Counted from the stretch's first letter, positions 9,451 to 18,270 are shown. The stretch: DNA of 62,505 nucleotides from Hymenobacter elongatus (GCF_004745955.1 NZ_SRLD01000032.1:1-62505); one strand, 5' to 3'. Made by a program: numbers and translations. Notes: generated by a model not told the origin, from the letters alone.

Positions 9451-10767
9451 CTACGCCGCCATTACCGTGCAAACCGCGCCGTCCAGCGTTTCGCTGGCTG
9501 GCCTTGCCGGCCCATCCCACGCCGCCCGCATGGCTTGGTGCTGCAGTTCCTCCACCACCTGCGCGTACCGCATCGTATTCTGAATCTTGGCGTGGCCCAT
9601 CACGCGCTGCAACACCGTCACCGGCATCCCGCGCAGCAAGCTTTGCACCGCGAACGTGTGGCGGGCCGTGTGCATCGTCACCAGCTCGTGCAGCGGGACG
9701 GCCGTTTTCACCACCTGCCCGCCGGCCGTGCTTACTACTTCCACCGGCCGCGATGACCCTGCCAGCTGCGTTATTTTCTTCAAATACCGGTTCATCGGCT
9801 GATTGGCCAGCACCGGTAGCAGCCGCGCCCCGTCAAATTGCCGTTCCGGCGTCGCATACCGGTCCAGTATCTCCGCCGCCAGTCGGCTCAAGTAGATGCT
9901 CACCGTTGCCCGCGTCTTGGTCTGTATGAGCCTCAACACCCGGTCCCCGTCACCATTCGCTCCTAGCAAATGCAGGTTGCCGGCGTGCAGCGCCGCCACG
10001 TCAGAGTAGCGCAAGCCCGTGTAGCAGCAAAACAAGAACACGTCCCGCGCCGGCTCTAAAGTCTTCGAGAGCTTCACCGCCACCAGCGCCGCAAGGTCCG
10101 CCCCGGTCAGGTACGTTTTAGCCTGGTCCGTATACTTCACCTCCAAGCGCTTCAATTCCAGCCCGAGCGTTAGCCCGCGCTCATCCTGCGCATGTCGCAA
10201 AAACGTCTTCAGGTCCTTCAGCAACGTGTACACCCCATTGGCCGATAAGCCGCAGCCTGCCCGCAAGTGGCTCACGTAGTCGTCGTGCACCGCTGAGGTA
10301 TAGCCAGCCAGTAGCAGCCCGTTGCGCCGGGTCTTTTCCAAGAAAGTCTCCAGGTGGTTACACGCCGTTTTGTAGTGCCGAAACGTGTGAAAGGCGTACC
10401 CCCGCCCGGCCAGCACGTCCCGAAATTCCGTGAACCGGGCCACGAGCGTAGGCTCCTCCTTCACCACCACGGCCGCCGGATTCACTGCCTCACGCATCAG
10501 GGCCACGCTCGGCGCGACGTTAGCCGTCCGTAACTCCCGGTATTTGTCCTCCAGCCGCCGCACCAGGGCCTGTAGCCCCAGGTTGGCCGAGGTGAAGCCT
10601 GGAAATGAGCGCCGGAATTCCTGTTCCTTCTCGTTCCACTGCCGCGGCTCACACCGCTCCTTGGTCGAGCAGCGCCACCGCAGCCCATCGAAGTACGCCG
10701 ATACATAGACCGGCACCGTGCCCGCCTTATCCTGCTTATCATGCCGCAGCTCAAACACAACTTTCAT
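9451..10767 (-). CDS. Tyrosine site-specific integrase, phage_int_SAM-type
   Basis: A 438-residue recombinase of the Bacteroidota type. It has an N-terminal Arm-DNA-bind domain (about 1-90), a SAM-like core-binding domain (about 105-210) and a catalytic domain (about 220-410). All catalytic residues are visible: Arg253 (GLRYSDV), Lys284, His366 and Arg369 (HTARH), His392 (MGHAKIQ) and nucleophile Tyr401 (TMRYAQ). It is predicted to be active. It lies about 175 bases from a tRNA-Leu gene, the usual kind of target for such enzymes, yet no cargo genes accompany it: a metal-response operon is on one side and housekeeping genes on the other. It is therefore either a relic of an excised or decayed element or a stand-alone recombinase. 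Confidence 0.93.
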   Translation of the reverse strand: MKVVFELRHDKQDKAGTVPVYVSAYFDGLRWRCSTKERCEPRQWNEKEQEFRRSFPGFTSANLGLQALVRRLEDKYRELRTANVAPSVALMREAVNPAAVVVKEEPTLVARFTEFRDVLAGRGYAFHTFRHYKTACNHLETFLEKTRRNGLLLAGYTSAVHDDYVSHLRAGCGLSANGVYTLLKDLKTFLRHAQDERGLTLGLELKRLEVKYTDQAKTYLTGADLAALVAVKLSKTLEPARDVFLFCCYTGLRYSDVAALHAGNLHLLGANGDGDRVLRLIQTKTRATVSIYLSRLAAEILDRYATPERQFDGARLLPVLANQPMNRYLKKITQLAGSSRPVEVVSTAGGQVVKTAVPLHELVTMHTARHTFAVQSLLRGMPVTVLQRVMGHAKIQNTMRYAQVVEELQHQAMRAAWDGPARPASETLDGAVCTVMAA

Positions 10768-10782
10768 AAGACTTCAAAAAAA

Positions 10783-10844
10783 GAGGTGGCGCAGGAGGTG
10801 GCGTAAACCCATTGGTAAGTCCAGGTATTAGCGCTGGTAAATCC
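10783..10844. repeat. Paired direct repeats upstream of the integrase
   Basis: GAGGTGGCG occurs at 10783-10791 and 10795-10803 (12-base spacing). The decamers TGGTAAGTCC (10813-10822) and TGGTAAATCC (10835-10844) are 22 bases apart, with an AGCGCT palindrome between them. Helical-turn spacing upstream of an integrase suggests protein-binding sites such as arm-type integrase sites or an autoregulatory operator. This is inferred from position only. Confidence 0.4.
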
Positions 10845-10860
10845 GATTTGGGCTGAACGC

Positions 10861-10912
10861 AAAAAAGCCTCAAAAAATGCATCTGCGAACAGACTTACAG
10901 CTTTTGAGGCTT
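10861..10912 (-). terminator. Intrinsic terminator of tRNA-Leu
   Basis: An 11-bp perfect stem (10865-10875 with 10902-10912, AAGCCTCAAAA type) has a 26-base loop and is followed on the minus strand by a run of T. It lies 31 bases past the 3' end of the tRNA. Confidence 0.7.
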
Positions 10913-10942
10913 GATTATGGTAGAGAAATTAACCTCTACAAG

Positions 10943-11024
10943 TACCCGGAGCCGGAATCGAACCGGCATATCTCTCGATATCGGTGTTTGAGACCGACGC
11001 GTCTACCAGTTCCGCCATCCGGGC
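10943..11024 (-). tRNA. tRNA-Leu (anticodon CAA)
   Basis: An 82-base class II tRNA. The acceptor stem GCCCGGA pairs with TCCGGGT, giving a G1-T72 wobble. The anticodon stem TCGGT/ACCGA frames the loop CTCAAAC, so the anticodon is CAA, reading UUG. A long variable arm typical of leucine tRNA follows, and the T arm reads CCGGTTCGATTCCGG. CCA is not encoded. An integrase gene lies nearby on the same strand. Confidence 0.95.
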
Positions 11025-11042
11025 GTATTCCGTTCCCACAAC

Positions 11043-11579
11043 TCAGGAACGGGTTGCAAACTTAGTGAGACTTTCGTGAATACGCAACAAATACCGCTTT
11101 TTGAGATAATACGTCCGAATCTGCTGTAATGCCTGCGGCCGGATATCGACCGGCAAGCCCTCATAACCAGCTAGAACTGGCGCAATGCCAGCGTCGAGCG
11201 TATCGGTTAGGGCTTGGGTTTCCTGCTCCACGCGCTGGGTAGCGGCTGGGTCAGGCTCAACCTCCAGCTCCATAAGCTGCTCATTCAGTTCCATTACTTC
11301 CATCAGAAAGTCGGCGGGAAGCTCTTGCTTTCCTTCTTCCAGCAAGCCGTGTTGGTTCAGAATGTAAGCCATGCGCTGGTCAGCATCGGTCAGGGTGCGG
11401 TAGGCATTGGTATTGAGCGTGGCCAGGCGCAACATGTCCTGCTGGTGCTCGGAGCTGGCCGTGGCGTGAAAATCGGGGTGATATTCGCGGCTGAGAGCGT
11501 AATATTTACTCTTTAGCGTGGCAATATCGGGCAGAAAAGTTTGTGGTAGGTTGTAGAATTCGAAGTAGTCGCTGGTCAT
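11043..11579 (-). CDS. hscB: Fe-S cluster co-chaperone HscB (J-domain protein)
   Basis: A 178-residue protein with an N-terminal J domain containing the HPD motif at residues 34-36 (SREYHPDF) and a C-terminal helical HSCB oligomerisation domain. HscB delivers the IscU scaffold to the HscA chaperone during iron-sulfur cluster assembly. I chose the ATG at 11579 because it overlaps the stop of the upstream gene as TAATG, which suggests translational coupling. A second ATG two codons upstream (11585) is also possible. No other isc genes are in the window, so the family call rests on the domain layout and on the match to Bacteroidota HscB. Confidence 0.88.
   Translation of the reverse strand: MTSDYFEFYNLPQTFLPDIATLKSKYYALSREYHPDFHATASSEHQQDMLRLATLNTNAYRTLTDADQRMAYILNQHGLLEEGKQELPADFLMEVMELNEQLMELEVEPDPAATQRVEQETQALTDTLDAGIAPVLAGYEGLPVDIRPQALQQIRTYYLKKRYLLRIHESLTKFATRS
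11057..11087 (-). promoter_or_regulatory. Bacteroidota-type promoter of tRNA-Leu
   Basis: On the minus strand a TTG (11087-11085) is followed after 20 bases by TAAGTTTG (11064-11057), an exact match to TAnnTTTG. Transcription would start near 11052, about 28 bases before the tRNA. The promoter lies inside the last codons of hscB. Confidence 0.65.
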
Positions 11580-11905
11580 TAACATTGAGAAGTAGGCGAG
11601 GGGGAAGATATAAGCTCGGCACCTACCGGATATACGGAAAAAGCCACGGCCGGGGCGGCAAACAGCGCCTTAGTAGCCGGCCAGACCTGCCCAAATAGCT
11701 CCGACTGACGGTAGGCATTCAGAGCCGCTGCCGAATCCCAATGGCTGTAGGTGCAATAAATGTGCGGGGCATCCGCGTCTTGCCATAGCTCCAGGTGCTG
11801 GCAGCCAGGCATCTGCCGAATTTTGTCTTTCGAGGAATGAAAGATTTGCAGAAATTCCGGCAGGCGCTCGGGTAAGAAAGTCATGCGCACAACACGAGTC
11901 AGCAT
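11579..11905 (-). CDS. ABM-domain (antibiotic biosynthesis monooxygenase-like) protein
   Basis: A 108-residue protein with a dimeric alpha/beta barrel (ABM) pattern: MLTRVVRMTF at the N-terminus, an amphipathic helix with FLQIFHSSKDKI, then GCQHLELWQDAD and HWDSAAALNAYRQSELF. The CxHLELWQD stretch is typical of small Bacteroidota ABM proteins annotated as putative quinol monooxygenases. The substrate is unknown. Its stop overlaps the hscB start by one base, so the two are probably one transcript. Confidence 0.8.
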   Translation of the reverse strand: MLTRVVRMTFLPERLPEFLQIFHSSKDKIRQMPGCQHLELWQDADAPHIYCTYSHWDSAAALNAYRQSELFGQVWPATKALFAAPAVAFSVYPVGAELISSPSPTSQC

Positions 11906-12043
11906 AAAGAGACAACTAAGAACTGATGGAAGTGGAAACCGAGCCTGCCATATTGGCTCTTTATGCTTAACATAATAAATATACTTAATAAAATCTCAGC
12001 ATACAGCCTCTAGGGGCATTTTATGTGAATATAGTAGTTGCTA

Positions 12044-12820
12044 CTAGCCTTCTACTGGGAAACGAATGTCGACCTGCGAATCGAAGTATAGGCCGAGCAA
12101 CTCGGCGGCATGGCCCTGATTAACGCCGATGCATAGTCGGTCCTGACTATTAAAAATGCAGACTGCGTCACCGGGGTCAGCTGCCTGAAAATGAGCTACT
12201 ATGTCGCGCACGGTTTCGCGGGCGAAATGAATGGTGCAGGGGCGGCCCCGGCCAATAACTTCCACCGCCGTGCGGCTGATATTGGTGATGAGGTTGCCGT
12301 AATGATCCACGTGAATAACGTGGCCGGTGATGCGGTTGTCTTGCAGGCGTAGCTGACGGTTCAACAGCTGGTACGATTCCGTAGCCACGGGTCCCAGATC
12401 TGTTAGTAGGCCGCCTTGGGCTACATGCACGGCCGCAGGGGCCAGCACATCGCGGGTGGGCGAGGAAGTGGACGGCGCGGGCAGGTGCACCAGCGCCTCG
12501 GGCTTGCCATCGGTGAGCAGCGTCAGCAGGCCATTATTGGCCGCCACGAAATAATGCCCCTCGAAGAGAGCGGCCTGCCAGCTGCCTTTGCCTTTCGCGC
12601 CGCCGTGGTCGTTGACGCCCACCAGATGCACAGTGCCCACCGGGAAGTCACGAAACACCGAATCGAGAACGTGCAGAGCGTGCGCGATGTTGAAGGGTTC
12701 GATGGCGTGGCTAATATCCAGCACTGGCTGCGCGGGGGCCAGCTGCATGATCCGCGCTTTTACTGCCGCTACATAATGGTCGCGGTAGCCAAAGTCGGAC
12801 AGAAACGTAATCAGCCCCAT
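12044..12820 (-). CDS. SAM hydroxide adenosyltransferase (DUF62 family)
   Basis: A 258-residue cytosolic protein of the SAM hydrolase/DUF62 family, which converts S-adenosylmethionine to adenosine and methionine and is related to fluorinases and chlorinases. The family start GLITFLSDFGYRDHYV is present, with the Asp of SDFG, followed by HAIEPFNIAHA, HLVGVNDHGG and FVAANNGLLTLL. The C-terminal domain has HVDHYGNLITNI and a closing FNSQDRLCIGVNQG segment. Length is normal for the family. It points away from phoH, with a divergent 133-base intergenic region. A role in SAM turnover is likely but has not been shown for this lineage. Confidence 0.9.
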   Translation of the reverse strand: MGLITFLSDFGYRDHYVAAVKARIMQLAPAQPVLDISHAIEPFNIAHALHVLDSVFRDFPVGTVHLVGVNDHGGAKGKGSWQAALFEGHYFVAANNGLLTLLTDGKPEALVHLPAPSTSSPTRDVLAPAAVHVAQGGLLTDLGPVATESYQLLNRQLRLQDNRITGHVIHVDHYGNLITNISRTAVEVIGRGRPCTIHFARETVRDIVAHFQAADPGDAVCIFNSQDRLCIGVNQGHAAELLGLYFDSQVDIRFPVEG

Positions 12821-12870
12821 GCCGGAATTTCTCAGTTCTTCGTACTATTGTTTACCCTGTCTAGGGGCGG

Positions 12871-12878
12871 CAAAAGTA
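12871..12878 (-). promoter_or_regulatory. Candidate -7 element for the SAM hydrolase gene
   Basis: TACTTTTG on the minus strand (12878-12871) matches TAnnTTTG exactly and would give a leader of about 46 bases. No clear TTG is found at the -33 position, so confidence is moderate. Confidence 0.45.
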
Positions 12879-12953
12879 GGCGATTTGGCCCGAACCAGCG
12901 CCGCTTTGGCTTGCATCATTTTCTAACTCTCTCAGCTTAAAAGCACCTACAGT

Positions 12954-14063
12954 TTGGTCGAGAAAATCATCACGCTCGAAAACGTCTCTCTTGTCGACTT
13001 CCTCGGACCCGACAACCAGAACATTCGCCAGTTGGCCGCGGCTTTCCCCGGCAGCAAAATTATTTCGCGCGGCAACGAAATCAAGATTCAGGGACAGACG
13101 CCCATTATTGCCAGGATCAACGAAATCCTGTCGTCTATGATTGAACATTATCACCAGTTCGGGCAAATTACCGACAAAACCGTTTCTCAGTACCTGGCTG
13201 CCGCTGATGATGAGCAGGAGGAGCGCCAGATTGCCATGACCTCGCCCGCCGACGTCATCATCTTTGGCGCTAAGGGCGGTGTTATTAAAGCCAAAACACC
13301 CAACCAGCAGAAGCTGGTGGACGCGGTGATGAAGAACGACCTGGTGTTTGCTCTGGGGCCAGCCGGCACCGGCAAAACATATATTTCGGTAGCGCTGGCC
13401 GTGCGGGCGTTGAAAAATAAGGAGGTCAAGAAAATCATCATTTCCCGCCCCGTGGTGGAAGCAGGCGAAAATCTGGGCTTCCTGCCCGGCGACATGAAGG
13501 AGAAAGTCGACCCTTATCTGCGGCCCATCTATGACGCTCTGGAAGACATGATTCCGGCCGAAAAACTGAAGTTCTACCAAGAGAATAAAATCATTGAAAT
13601 TGCTCCGCTGGCCTATATGCGCGGCCGGACGCTCAACAATGCCTTTGTGCTGCTCGACGAAGCCCAAAATACCACGCCTTCGCAGCTAAAGATGTTTTTG
13701 ACTCGGATGGGGCCCATGGCCAAAGTGATGGTGAACGGCGACCGAAGCCAGATTGACCTCCCGACCAAGCAGAAATCGGGGCTAATGCAGGCCCTGGATA
13801 TCCTTAAGGATGTGCGCGGTATCGGCTACGTCGAGATGACTGCCGAGGATGTGGTGCGTCACCGTCTGGTGAAGGAAATAGTAGTGGCGTACGACCGTTA
13901 CGATGCCAAGGAACAGCACGACCAAGCCAACCGGCCCGTGCGCGAGGCCCGGCAGTACCGGCCCAACCCTACGCAGGCTCCCGACCCGGCCCGCCACCCC
14001 GATGCCCGCCCCGAGGACGACGGCATGAAGGATTTGCCAATCAACCACGAGCAGGAGTTGTAG
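12954..14063 (+). CDS. PhoH-family ATPase
   Basis: A 369-residue PhoH-like protein with a P-loop GPAGTGKTY (about residues 135-143) and a Walker B region VLLDEAQN (about 231-238). ALNNAF and the SQL-MFLTRMG sensor helix around them are characteristic of the family. The N-terminal 100 residues form the KH-like extension that is usual in PhoH1. A basic and proline-rich tail follows residue 320. The start is TTG 12954, and the extension reads directly into family sequence. PhoH proteins are ATPases linked to phosphate stress or RNA metabolism; the function here is unproven. A hairpin terminator follows. Confidence 0.92.
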   Translation: MVEKIITLENVSLVDFLGPDNQNIRQLAAAFPGSKIISRGNEIKIQGQTPIIARINEILSSMIEHYHQFGQITDKTVSQYLAAADDEQEERQIAMTSPADVIIFGAKGGVIKAKTPNQQKLVDAVMKNDLVFALGPAGTGKTYISVALAVRALKNKEVKKIIISRPVVEAGENLGFLPGDMKEKVDPYLRPIYDALEDMIPAEKLKFYQENKIIEIAPLAYMRGRTLNNAFVLLDEAQNTTPSQLKMFLTRMGPMAKVMVNGDRSQIDLPTKQKSGLMQALDILKDVRGIGYVEMTAEDVVRHRLVKEIVVAYDRYDAKEQHDQANRPVREARQYRPNPTQAPDPARHPDARPEDDGMKDLPINHEQEL

Positions 14064-14095
14064 GCTGGGTGTTGGTTCTGAAAGTTGAAGTGTAT

Positions 14096-14128
14096 AGAAG
14101 AGCCACCGGCGTTGCGGGTGGTTCTTCT
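14096..14128 (+). terminator. Hairpin terminator after phoH
   Basis: A 12-bp stem AGAAGAGCCACC/GGTGGTTCTTCT with one G-T pair and a 9-base loop lies 32 bases past the phoH stop. The T-tract is weak. Confidence 0.5.
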
Positions 14129-14193
14129 GTTTCCCGGCCGCTGGCTTTTCTTTGTTCTTCACTTATTCTGCCTGCGCGCAGGCATCGCTACCC

Positions 14194-14631
14194 ATGATTA
14201 CCGCTGAGCCCGTTTACGACCTGCGCGACCTCGACGCCGCCTTTACTATTCGCGAAACTGTATTCGTCCATGAGCAGGGCGTGCCTGCCGATGCCGAATA
14301 CGACCTGCACGACCGCACCGACGCGCATCATTACCTGGCTCGCACAGCCGATGGTACGCCCTGCGGGGCTGCCCGCTGGCGGACTACTGACATCGGGGTA
14401 AAGCTGGAGCGCTTTGCGGTACTGGAAGGATTTCGTAATCAAGCCGTGGGTAGTATACTGCTCAAGCGGGTGCTGGAGGATGTGCAGAATGCCGATCCTG
14501 GTGCCCTTGTGTACCTCAATGCTCAACTACGTGCCATCCCCTTCTACGAGCGGCACGGCTTCTCAAAAGTCGGTGACCAGTTTACCGAGTGTGACATTGA
14601 GCACTTCAAGATGGTATGGAACAAGCTGTAG
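14194..14631 (+). CDS. GNAT-family N-acetyltransferase
   Basis: A 145-residue acetyltransferase starting at ATG 14194 (ITAEPVYDLRDL). The open frame extends further upstream but without family sequence. It has FTIRETVFVHEQGVP and later LERFAVLEGFRNQAVGSILLKRVLE. The latter is the acetyl-CoA pyrophosphate-binding motif A, in which RNQAVGS takes the place of R/QxxGxG. It ends with FYERHGFSKVGDQF. The group resembles ElaA/YjcF-type GNATs. The substrate is unknown. The next small gene starts 4 bases after its stop, so they are probably cotranscribed. Confidence 0.9.
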   Translation: MITAEPVYDLRDLDAAFTIRETVFVHEQGVPADAEYDLHDRTDAHHYLARTADGTPCGAARWRTTDIGVKLERFAVLEGFRNQAVGSILLKRVLEDVQNADPGALVYLNAQLRAIPFYERHGFSKVGDQFTECDIEHFKMVWNKL

Positions 14632-14635
14632 GGGG

Positions 14636-14908
14636 ATGGCTGAGGACTTAACCAGTACCGCCAACCGGTGGCTGAAAACCTGGCTGCCAGTTGTCGGTGC
14701 TTTCGTTCTGGTTCCGGTGTATGGCTTAAATGCCCTGGGTGGAAGTATCGGCCAAGGCCTGCTGCTGGGGCTGACTGCCCGTCAGATCATCAAGCGGGAA
14801 GGCGAGGTCGGTAGAACTACCGCGGCTACCTGGCTCTTTCTGTTGGTAGTTCTCATTTTGGTGCCTTTGTCAGGGATGATGTGGCTTATTGCTGACTGGA
14901 GTATCTAG
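14636..14908 (+). CDS. Small two-helix membrane protein of unknown function
   Basis: A 90-residue protein starting at ATG 14636, 4 bases after the GNAT stop. It has two or three hydrophobic segments: about residues 14-45 with WLPVVGAFVLVPVYGL, and 62-88 with WLFLLVVLILVPLSGMMWL. A basic loop (ARQIIKREGEVGR) lies between them. I do not recognise a family. A longer open frame through it begins inside the GNAT gene in another phase; the short start is preferred because only this part looks like protein. Confidence 0.6.
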   Translation: MAEDLTSTANRWLKTWLPVVGAFVLVPVYGLNALGGSIGQGLLLGLTARQIIKREGEVGRTTAATWLFLLVVLILVPLSGMMWLIADWSI

Positions 14909-15007
14909 GCCAGAACATATTCCGGGAGCTAAGGCACGCAACTACAGATTAGTTTGAGTATACTTGGTGTGGTAATAATTATTGTTAATATTCAAGCTAT
15001 TCCGGTT

Positions 15008-17275
15008 ATGATACAATGGGCTCCTTACGCATTTGTACGTCTGTTTCTGGCGCTGGCGGCTGGCGTACTGACGTATCTGTATGTTGGTTCGGGCCTCCCA
15101 GATTTGCGCGGGGTGCTGGCTGGTAGTAGCCTGGTGTTCATTTTTTTGCACATATGGAGCCGCCGTCAGCCCACGCCCGGTCCCACCGATGCCACGGGTC
15201 TGCTGGCCATGCTCTGCCTGTATATAGCCGGCCTCACGCTCACCCAGCAGGCTACCGAAACGCGCCGGCCGGAGCACCTAAGCCAACTGGCAGGATCCAT
15301 CGAGCTCTACCGGGCCGTGGTCGACGACTATACCGTGACGCGCCCTGCCACCTACGCCACTACGGTGCGGGTGTCGGCAGTACGCATCGCGGGGCGGTGG
15401 CAGCCGGCACTAGGTGGCATTCGGGTGTCGGTGCCGCGCGACTCCGGCGTGGCCGCGCCGCGCTACGGCGACATCTGGCTGGTACGGGGCGGACCGGCTC
15501 TGGCCAAAGCGCCACTCAACCCCGGCGAGTTTGACTACCGGCGCTACCTGAGCTACCACCAGATCTATCATCAGCAGTTCGTTCATGCCGATCAATACCG
15601 GGCAATTGGTTTTCGGCCGCCGGTTTACCTGAAAGCCATCAGTATGCGGGCGGCGCGGGTGCTGGATGGCGTGTTTCGGCAGTATGTGGGCAGCAAGCGG
15701 GAATATGCGCTGGCCTCGGCGCTGGTGCTGGGCATCAAGGACGAAGTAGACCAGGATACGAAGCAGGCCTACGCCAACACCGGCACTACGCACATCATGG
15801 CCGTGTCGGGGTTGCAGGTGGGCTTGATGTTTACGCTCGTGACGTGGCTATTAAGCCGATTTTTTGGTGGCACGCCGGGCTTTCGTTATTGGTCGGCGGC
15901 CGTGGGGCTGCTTGTTATTTGGAGCTACGCGTTTCTGACGGGCTTGTCGGCGTCGGTGCTGCGGGCTGCCGTCATGTTCAGCTTCATTATTGTGGCCCGC
16001 GCTACGGGTCGGCAGAGTAACATGTACAATACGCTGGCGGTAGCCGCTTTTTGCCTGCTCTGCTACGACCCCTATCTGCTGGCCGACGTCGGGTTTCAGC
16101 TCAGCTTTCTGGCCGTATTGAGCATTGTGTATTTGCAGCCTCAGATTGCGGGGTGGCTTGATTTTAAGGACAAGGCCGCGGCCCGCATTCGGCCTTGGCA
16201 GTCGAAGCAGGTGCAGTGGCTGTGGAAAGCTGCGGGCAGGGCCACCGACTGGGTCTGGCAGGCTACCGCGCTTTCGTTGGCGGCTCAGGTCGCCACGTTT
16301 CCGTTGGGCCTGTTTTATTTTCATCAGTTTCCGCTCAGCTTTTTAGCTTCCAACCTGGTAGCGGTTCCCATTTCTTCGCTCGCCGTATTCGTGGGGCTGG
16401 GGCTGCTGGTGGCCAAGGGTGTAGTAGCATTGCTGGGCCTGTTCATGCCAGTTTCGGTTCTGAACGGGCTTGAATGGCTGCCCAGGGTCATTGCCTGGGT
16501 GTTCGAACACATGATCTGGATGTTCAACGAATACATCTTCTTAATTGGTCGGGCTATGCCCGGGGCACTCATTACCGGTATCCACGTCACGCCTCCGCAG
16601 GCCTGGCTGATTTTTGCAATCATTCTGGCGCTGCTCACCTTCAAAGCCCTGAAACGGCTGCCGTGGCTGGGAGTCGCCTGCGCGCTCATGGCCCTGTTTG
16701 CCGGGAGCCGCGTGTGGGCGGCGCGGGCCCTCACTACCGACGAGGAGCTGATAATTTACAGTATTCCGCGCCGGTCGGTGTGTGGGTTCTGGCAGGGCGC
16801 AGTGGCCCATATCGTCACCGCCGACTCGCTGCCACTCTCTGAAACCGAGCGCACCTACCGCATTGTGCCGGGCACCATTCTGCGCGAAGCCCGGCAGGTT
16901 ACTTACCATGTGGGCTGGCAGCAGGCCCCCATACCAACGGCCCAGCCAACGCCGCACGTAGCCGTAGCGGTGTGGCGTGGCATCCGGCTGGCATTTGTAA
17001 GTGGAAAAGTGGATGGTGCCCGTGCGGCCAGTCCCGTAGATGTGGTGGTGCTGCGGCGTAATGCCTGGGTGAAACCCCATGAGCTAGAGCAGCTATTCGG
17101 GAAAAAAGCGCGGGTTATTTTCGATTCTTCCTGTAAATCCTGGTACGTGCTCCGGCAGGATTCTGTGCTGCAAAAGGCTGGCTTTCAGACGCATGATGTT
17201 ACGAGTCGGGGCGCGTTCGTCATGCGGCCCCGTCTGCTGGTAGGCCCGGCGGAGGCACTGGTCGAAACCGAATAG
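15008..17275 (+). CDS. ComEC/Rec2-family competence membrane protein
   Basis: A 755-residue multi-pass inner-membrane protein, the channel for single-stranded DNA uptake in natural transformation. It begins with two or three TM segments (WAPYAFVRLFLALAAGVLTY), then a DUF4131-type external domain (about 90-220). The competence core follows, with the signature GTTHIMAVSGLQVGLMF and about eight TM segments to residue 560. The last 170 residues form a small soluble tail rather than the metallo-beta-lactamase-like domain of Bacillus ComEC, which is usual for Bacteroidota. I chose ATG 15008 because a TATACTTG promoter-like box at 14959-14966 lies inside the longer TTG frame at 14954. Confidence 0.9.
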   Translation: MIQWAPYAFVRLFLALAAGVLTYLYVGSGLPDLRGVLAGSSLVFIFLHIWSRRQPTPGPTDATGLLAMLCLYIAGLTLTQQATETRRPEHLSQLAGSIELYRAVVDDYTVTRPATYATTVRVSAVRIAGRWQPALGGIRVSVPRDSGVAAPRYGDIWLVRGGPALAKAPLNPGEFDYRRYLSYHQIYHQQFVHADQYRAIGFRPPVYLKAISMRAARVLDGVFRQYVGSKREYALASALVLGIKDEVDQDTKQAYANTGTTHIMAVSGLQVGLMFTLVTWLLSRFFGGTPGFRYWSAAVGLLVIWSYAFLTGLSASVLRAAVMFSFIIVARATGRQSNMYNTLAVAAFCLLCYDPYLLADVGFQLSFLAVLSIVYLQPQIAGWLDFKDKAAARIRPWQSKQVQWLWKAAGRATDWVWQATALSLAAQVATFPLGLFYFHQFPLSFLASNLVAVPISSLAVFVGLGLLVAKGVVALLGLFMPVSVLNGLEWLPRVIAWVFEHMIWMFNEYIFLIGRAMPGALITGIHVTPPQAWLIFAIILALLTFKALKRLPWLGVACALMALFAGSRVWAARALTTDEELIIYSIPRRSVCGFWQGAVAHIVTADSLPLSETERTYRIVPGTILREARQVTYHVGWQQAPIPTAQPTPHVAVAVWRGIRLAFVSGKVDGARAASPVDVVVLRRNAWVKPHELEQLFGKKARVIFDSSCKSWYVLRQDSVLQKAGFQTHDVTSRGAFVMRPRLLVGPAEALVETE

Positions 17276-17318
17276 GGCGCACCTTCGGTATATAGTTTAT
17301 TTACCGCACCATTTTTGT

Positions 17319-17326
17319 TACGTTTG
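17319..17326 (+). promoter_or_regulatory. Candidate -7 element upstream of the enoyl-CoA hydratase gene
   Basis: TACGTTTG is an exact TAnnTTTG match and predicts a leader of about 80 bases. The -33 TTG is not clear. Confidence 0.4.
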
Positions 17327-17411
17327 GTCAGGTCCCAACGTCATCCTGTTTTCGCTCCGCGTCATTTTTTAGGCGTATAGCACTGCCTCTCACTGCTTTG
17401 CAACGATCGTC

Positions 17412-18224
17412 ATGGATAATATGCCCACTCAGGAGCTGGAAGCGCTTCGCTACATCCGCTACGAATCCCGTGATGCTATCGGCTACATCACCCTCAACCG
17501 CCCCGATAAGCGCAATGCCCTCAGCTACGATGTCGTGTCGGAGCTGAAGCAGGCCTTTGAGTTTGCCGAAGAAGATGAAACGTGCAAAGTAATCGTGTTG
17601 CGGGCGGAAGGAGCCGTTTTCTGTGCTGGGGCCGACCTAGGCTATATTCAGGAGCTGCAGGGGTTTGGCTACACCGATAACCTAGCCGACTCGACCCACC
17701 TGATGCAGCTGTTTCACCAGATCTACACCCTCAAAAAGGTAGTTATCGGGCAGGTGCAGGGCCACGCGCTGGCCGGGGGCTGTGGCCTGGCCACTATCTG
17801 CGACTTCGCTTTTGCCGTGCCCGAGGCCAAATTTGGCTACACGGAAGTTAAAATCGGCTTTCTGCCCGCTATTGTCAGTGTGTTTCTGGTGCGCAAAATA
17901 GGGGAGGCACGCACCAAGCAGTTGCTGCTCACCGGCGACGTTATTACGGCACAGGCCGCCGCCGATTTCGGACTGGTGACGTTTCTGGTCCCGAAAGAGG
18001 AACTGGCCGACCAGGTCTACCAGTTTGCCCGCCGCTTGTGCGTAGAAAACTCGGGGCAAAGCATGGAACTGACCAAGGAGATGCTGGCCCGCATTCCGGA
18101 AATGCCTTTGGAAGATAGCCTACGCTACGCCGCCCAAATGAACGCCGAAGCGCGCGGCTCGCTCGATTGCCGCCGTGGTATCGCCGCTTTCCTCAATAAG
18201 GAAAAAATCACTTGGGATAATTAG
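17412..18224 (+). CDS. Enoyl-CoA hydratase/isomerase family protein
   Basis: A 270-residue crotonase-fold protein. It shows ITLNRPDKRNALSYD at the N-terminus, the first oxyanion-hole segment AVFCAGADLGYI, and the second GHALAGGCGLATICDFAFA. These are followed by FGYTEVKIGFLPAIVS with the candidate catalytic glutamate. Lengths and motifs fit methylglutaconyl-CoA hydratases and related short-chain hydratases, but substrate choice cannot be read from sequence. It stands directly upstream of the carotenoid genes. It could feed acetyl-CoA or leucine breakdown into isoprenoid supply, or simply be a neighbour. ATG 17412 is used; an internal ATG three codons later is also possible. Confidence 0.88.
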   Translation: MDNMPTQELEALRYIRYESRDAIGYITLNRPDKRNALSYDVVSELKQAFEFAEEDETCKVIVLRAEGAVFCAGADLGYIQELQGFGYTDNLADSTHLMQLFHQIYTLKKVVIGQVQGHALAGGCGLATICDFAFAVPEAKFGYTEVKIGFLPAIVSVFLVRKIGEARTKQLLLTGDVITAQAAADFGLVTFLVPKEELADQVYQFARRLCVENSGQSMELTKEMLARIPEMPLEDSLRYAAQMNAEARGSLDCRRGIAAFLNKEKITWDN

Positions 18225-18270
18225 TGGCCGCTGGTCGGAAGGCCGTTTCAAAGCCCGGAAAGTTGATTCT

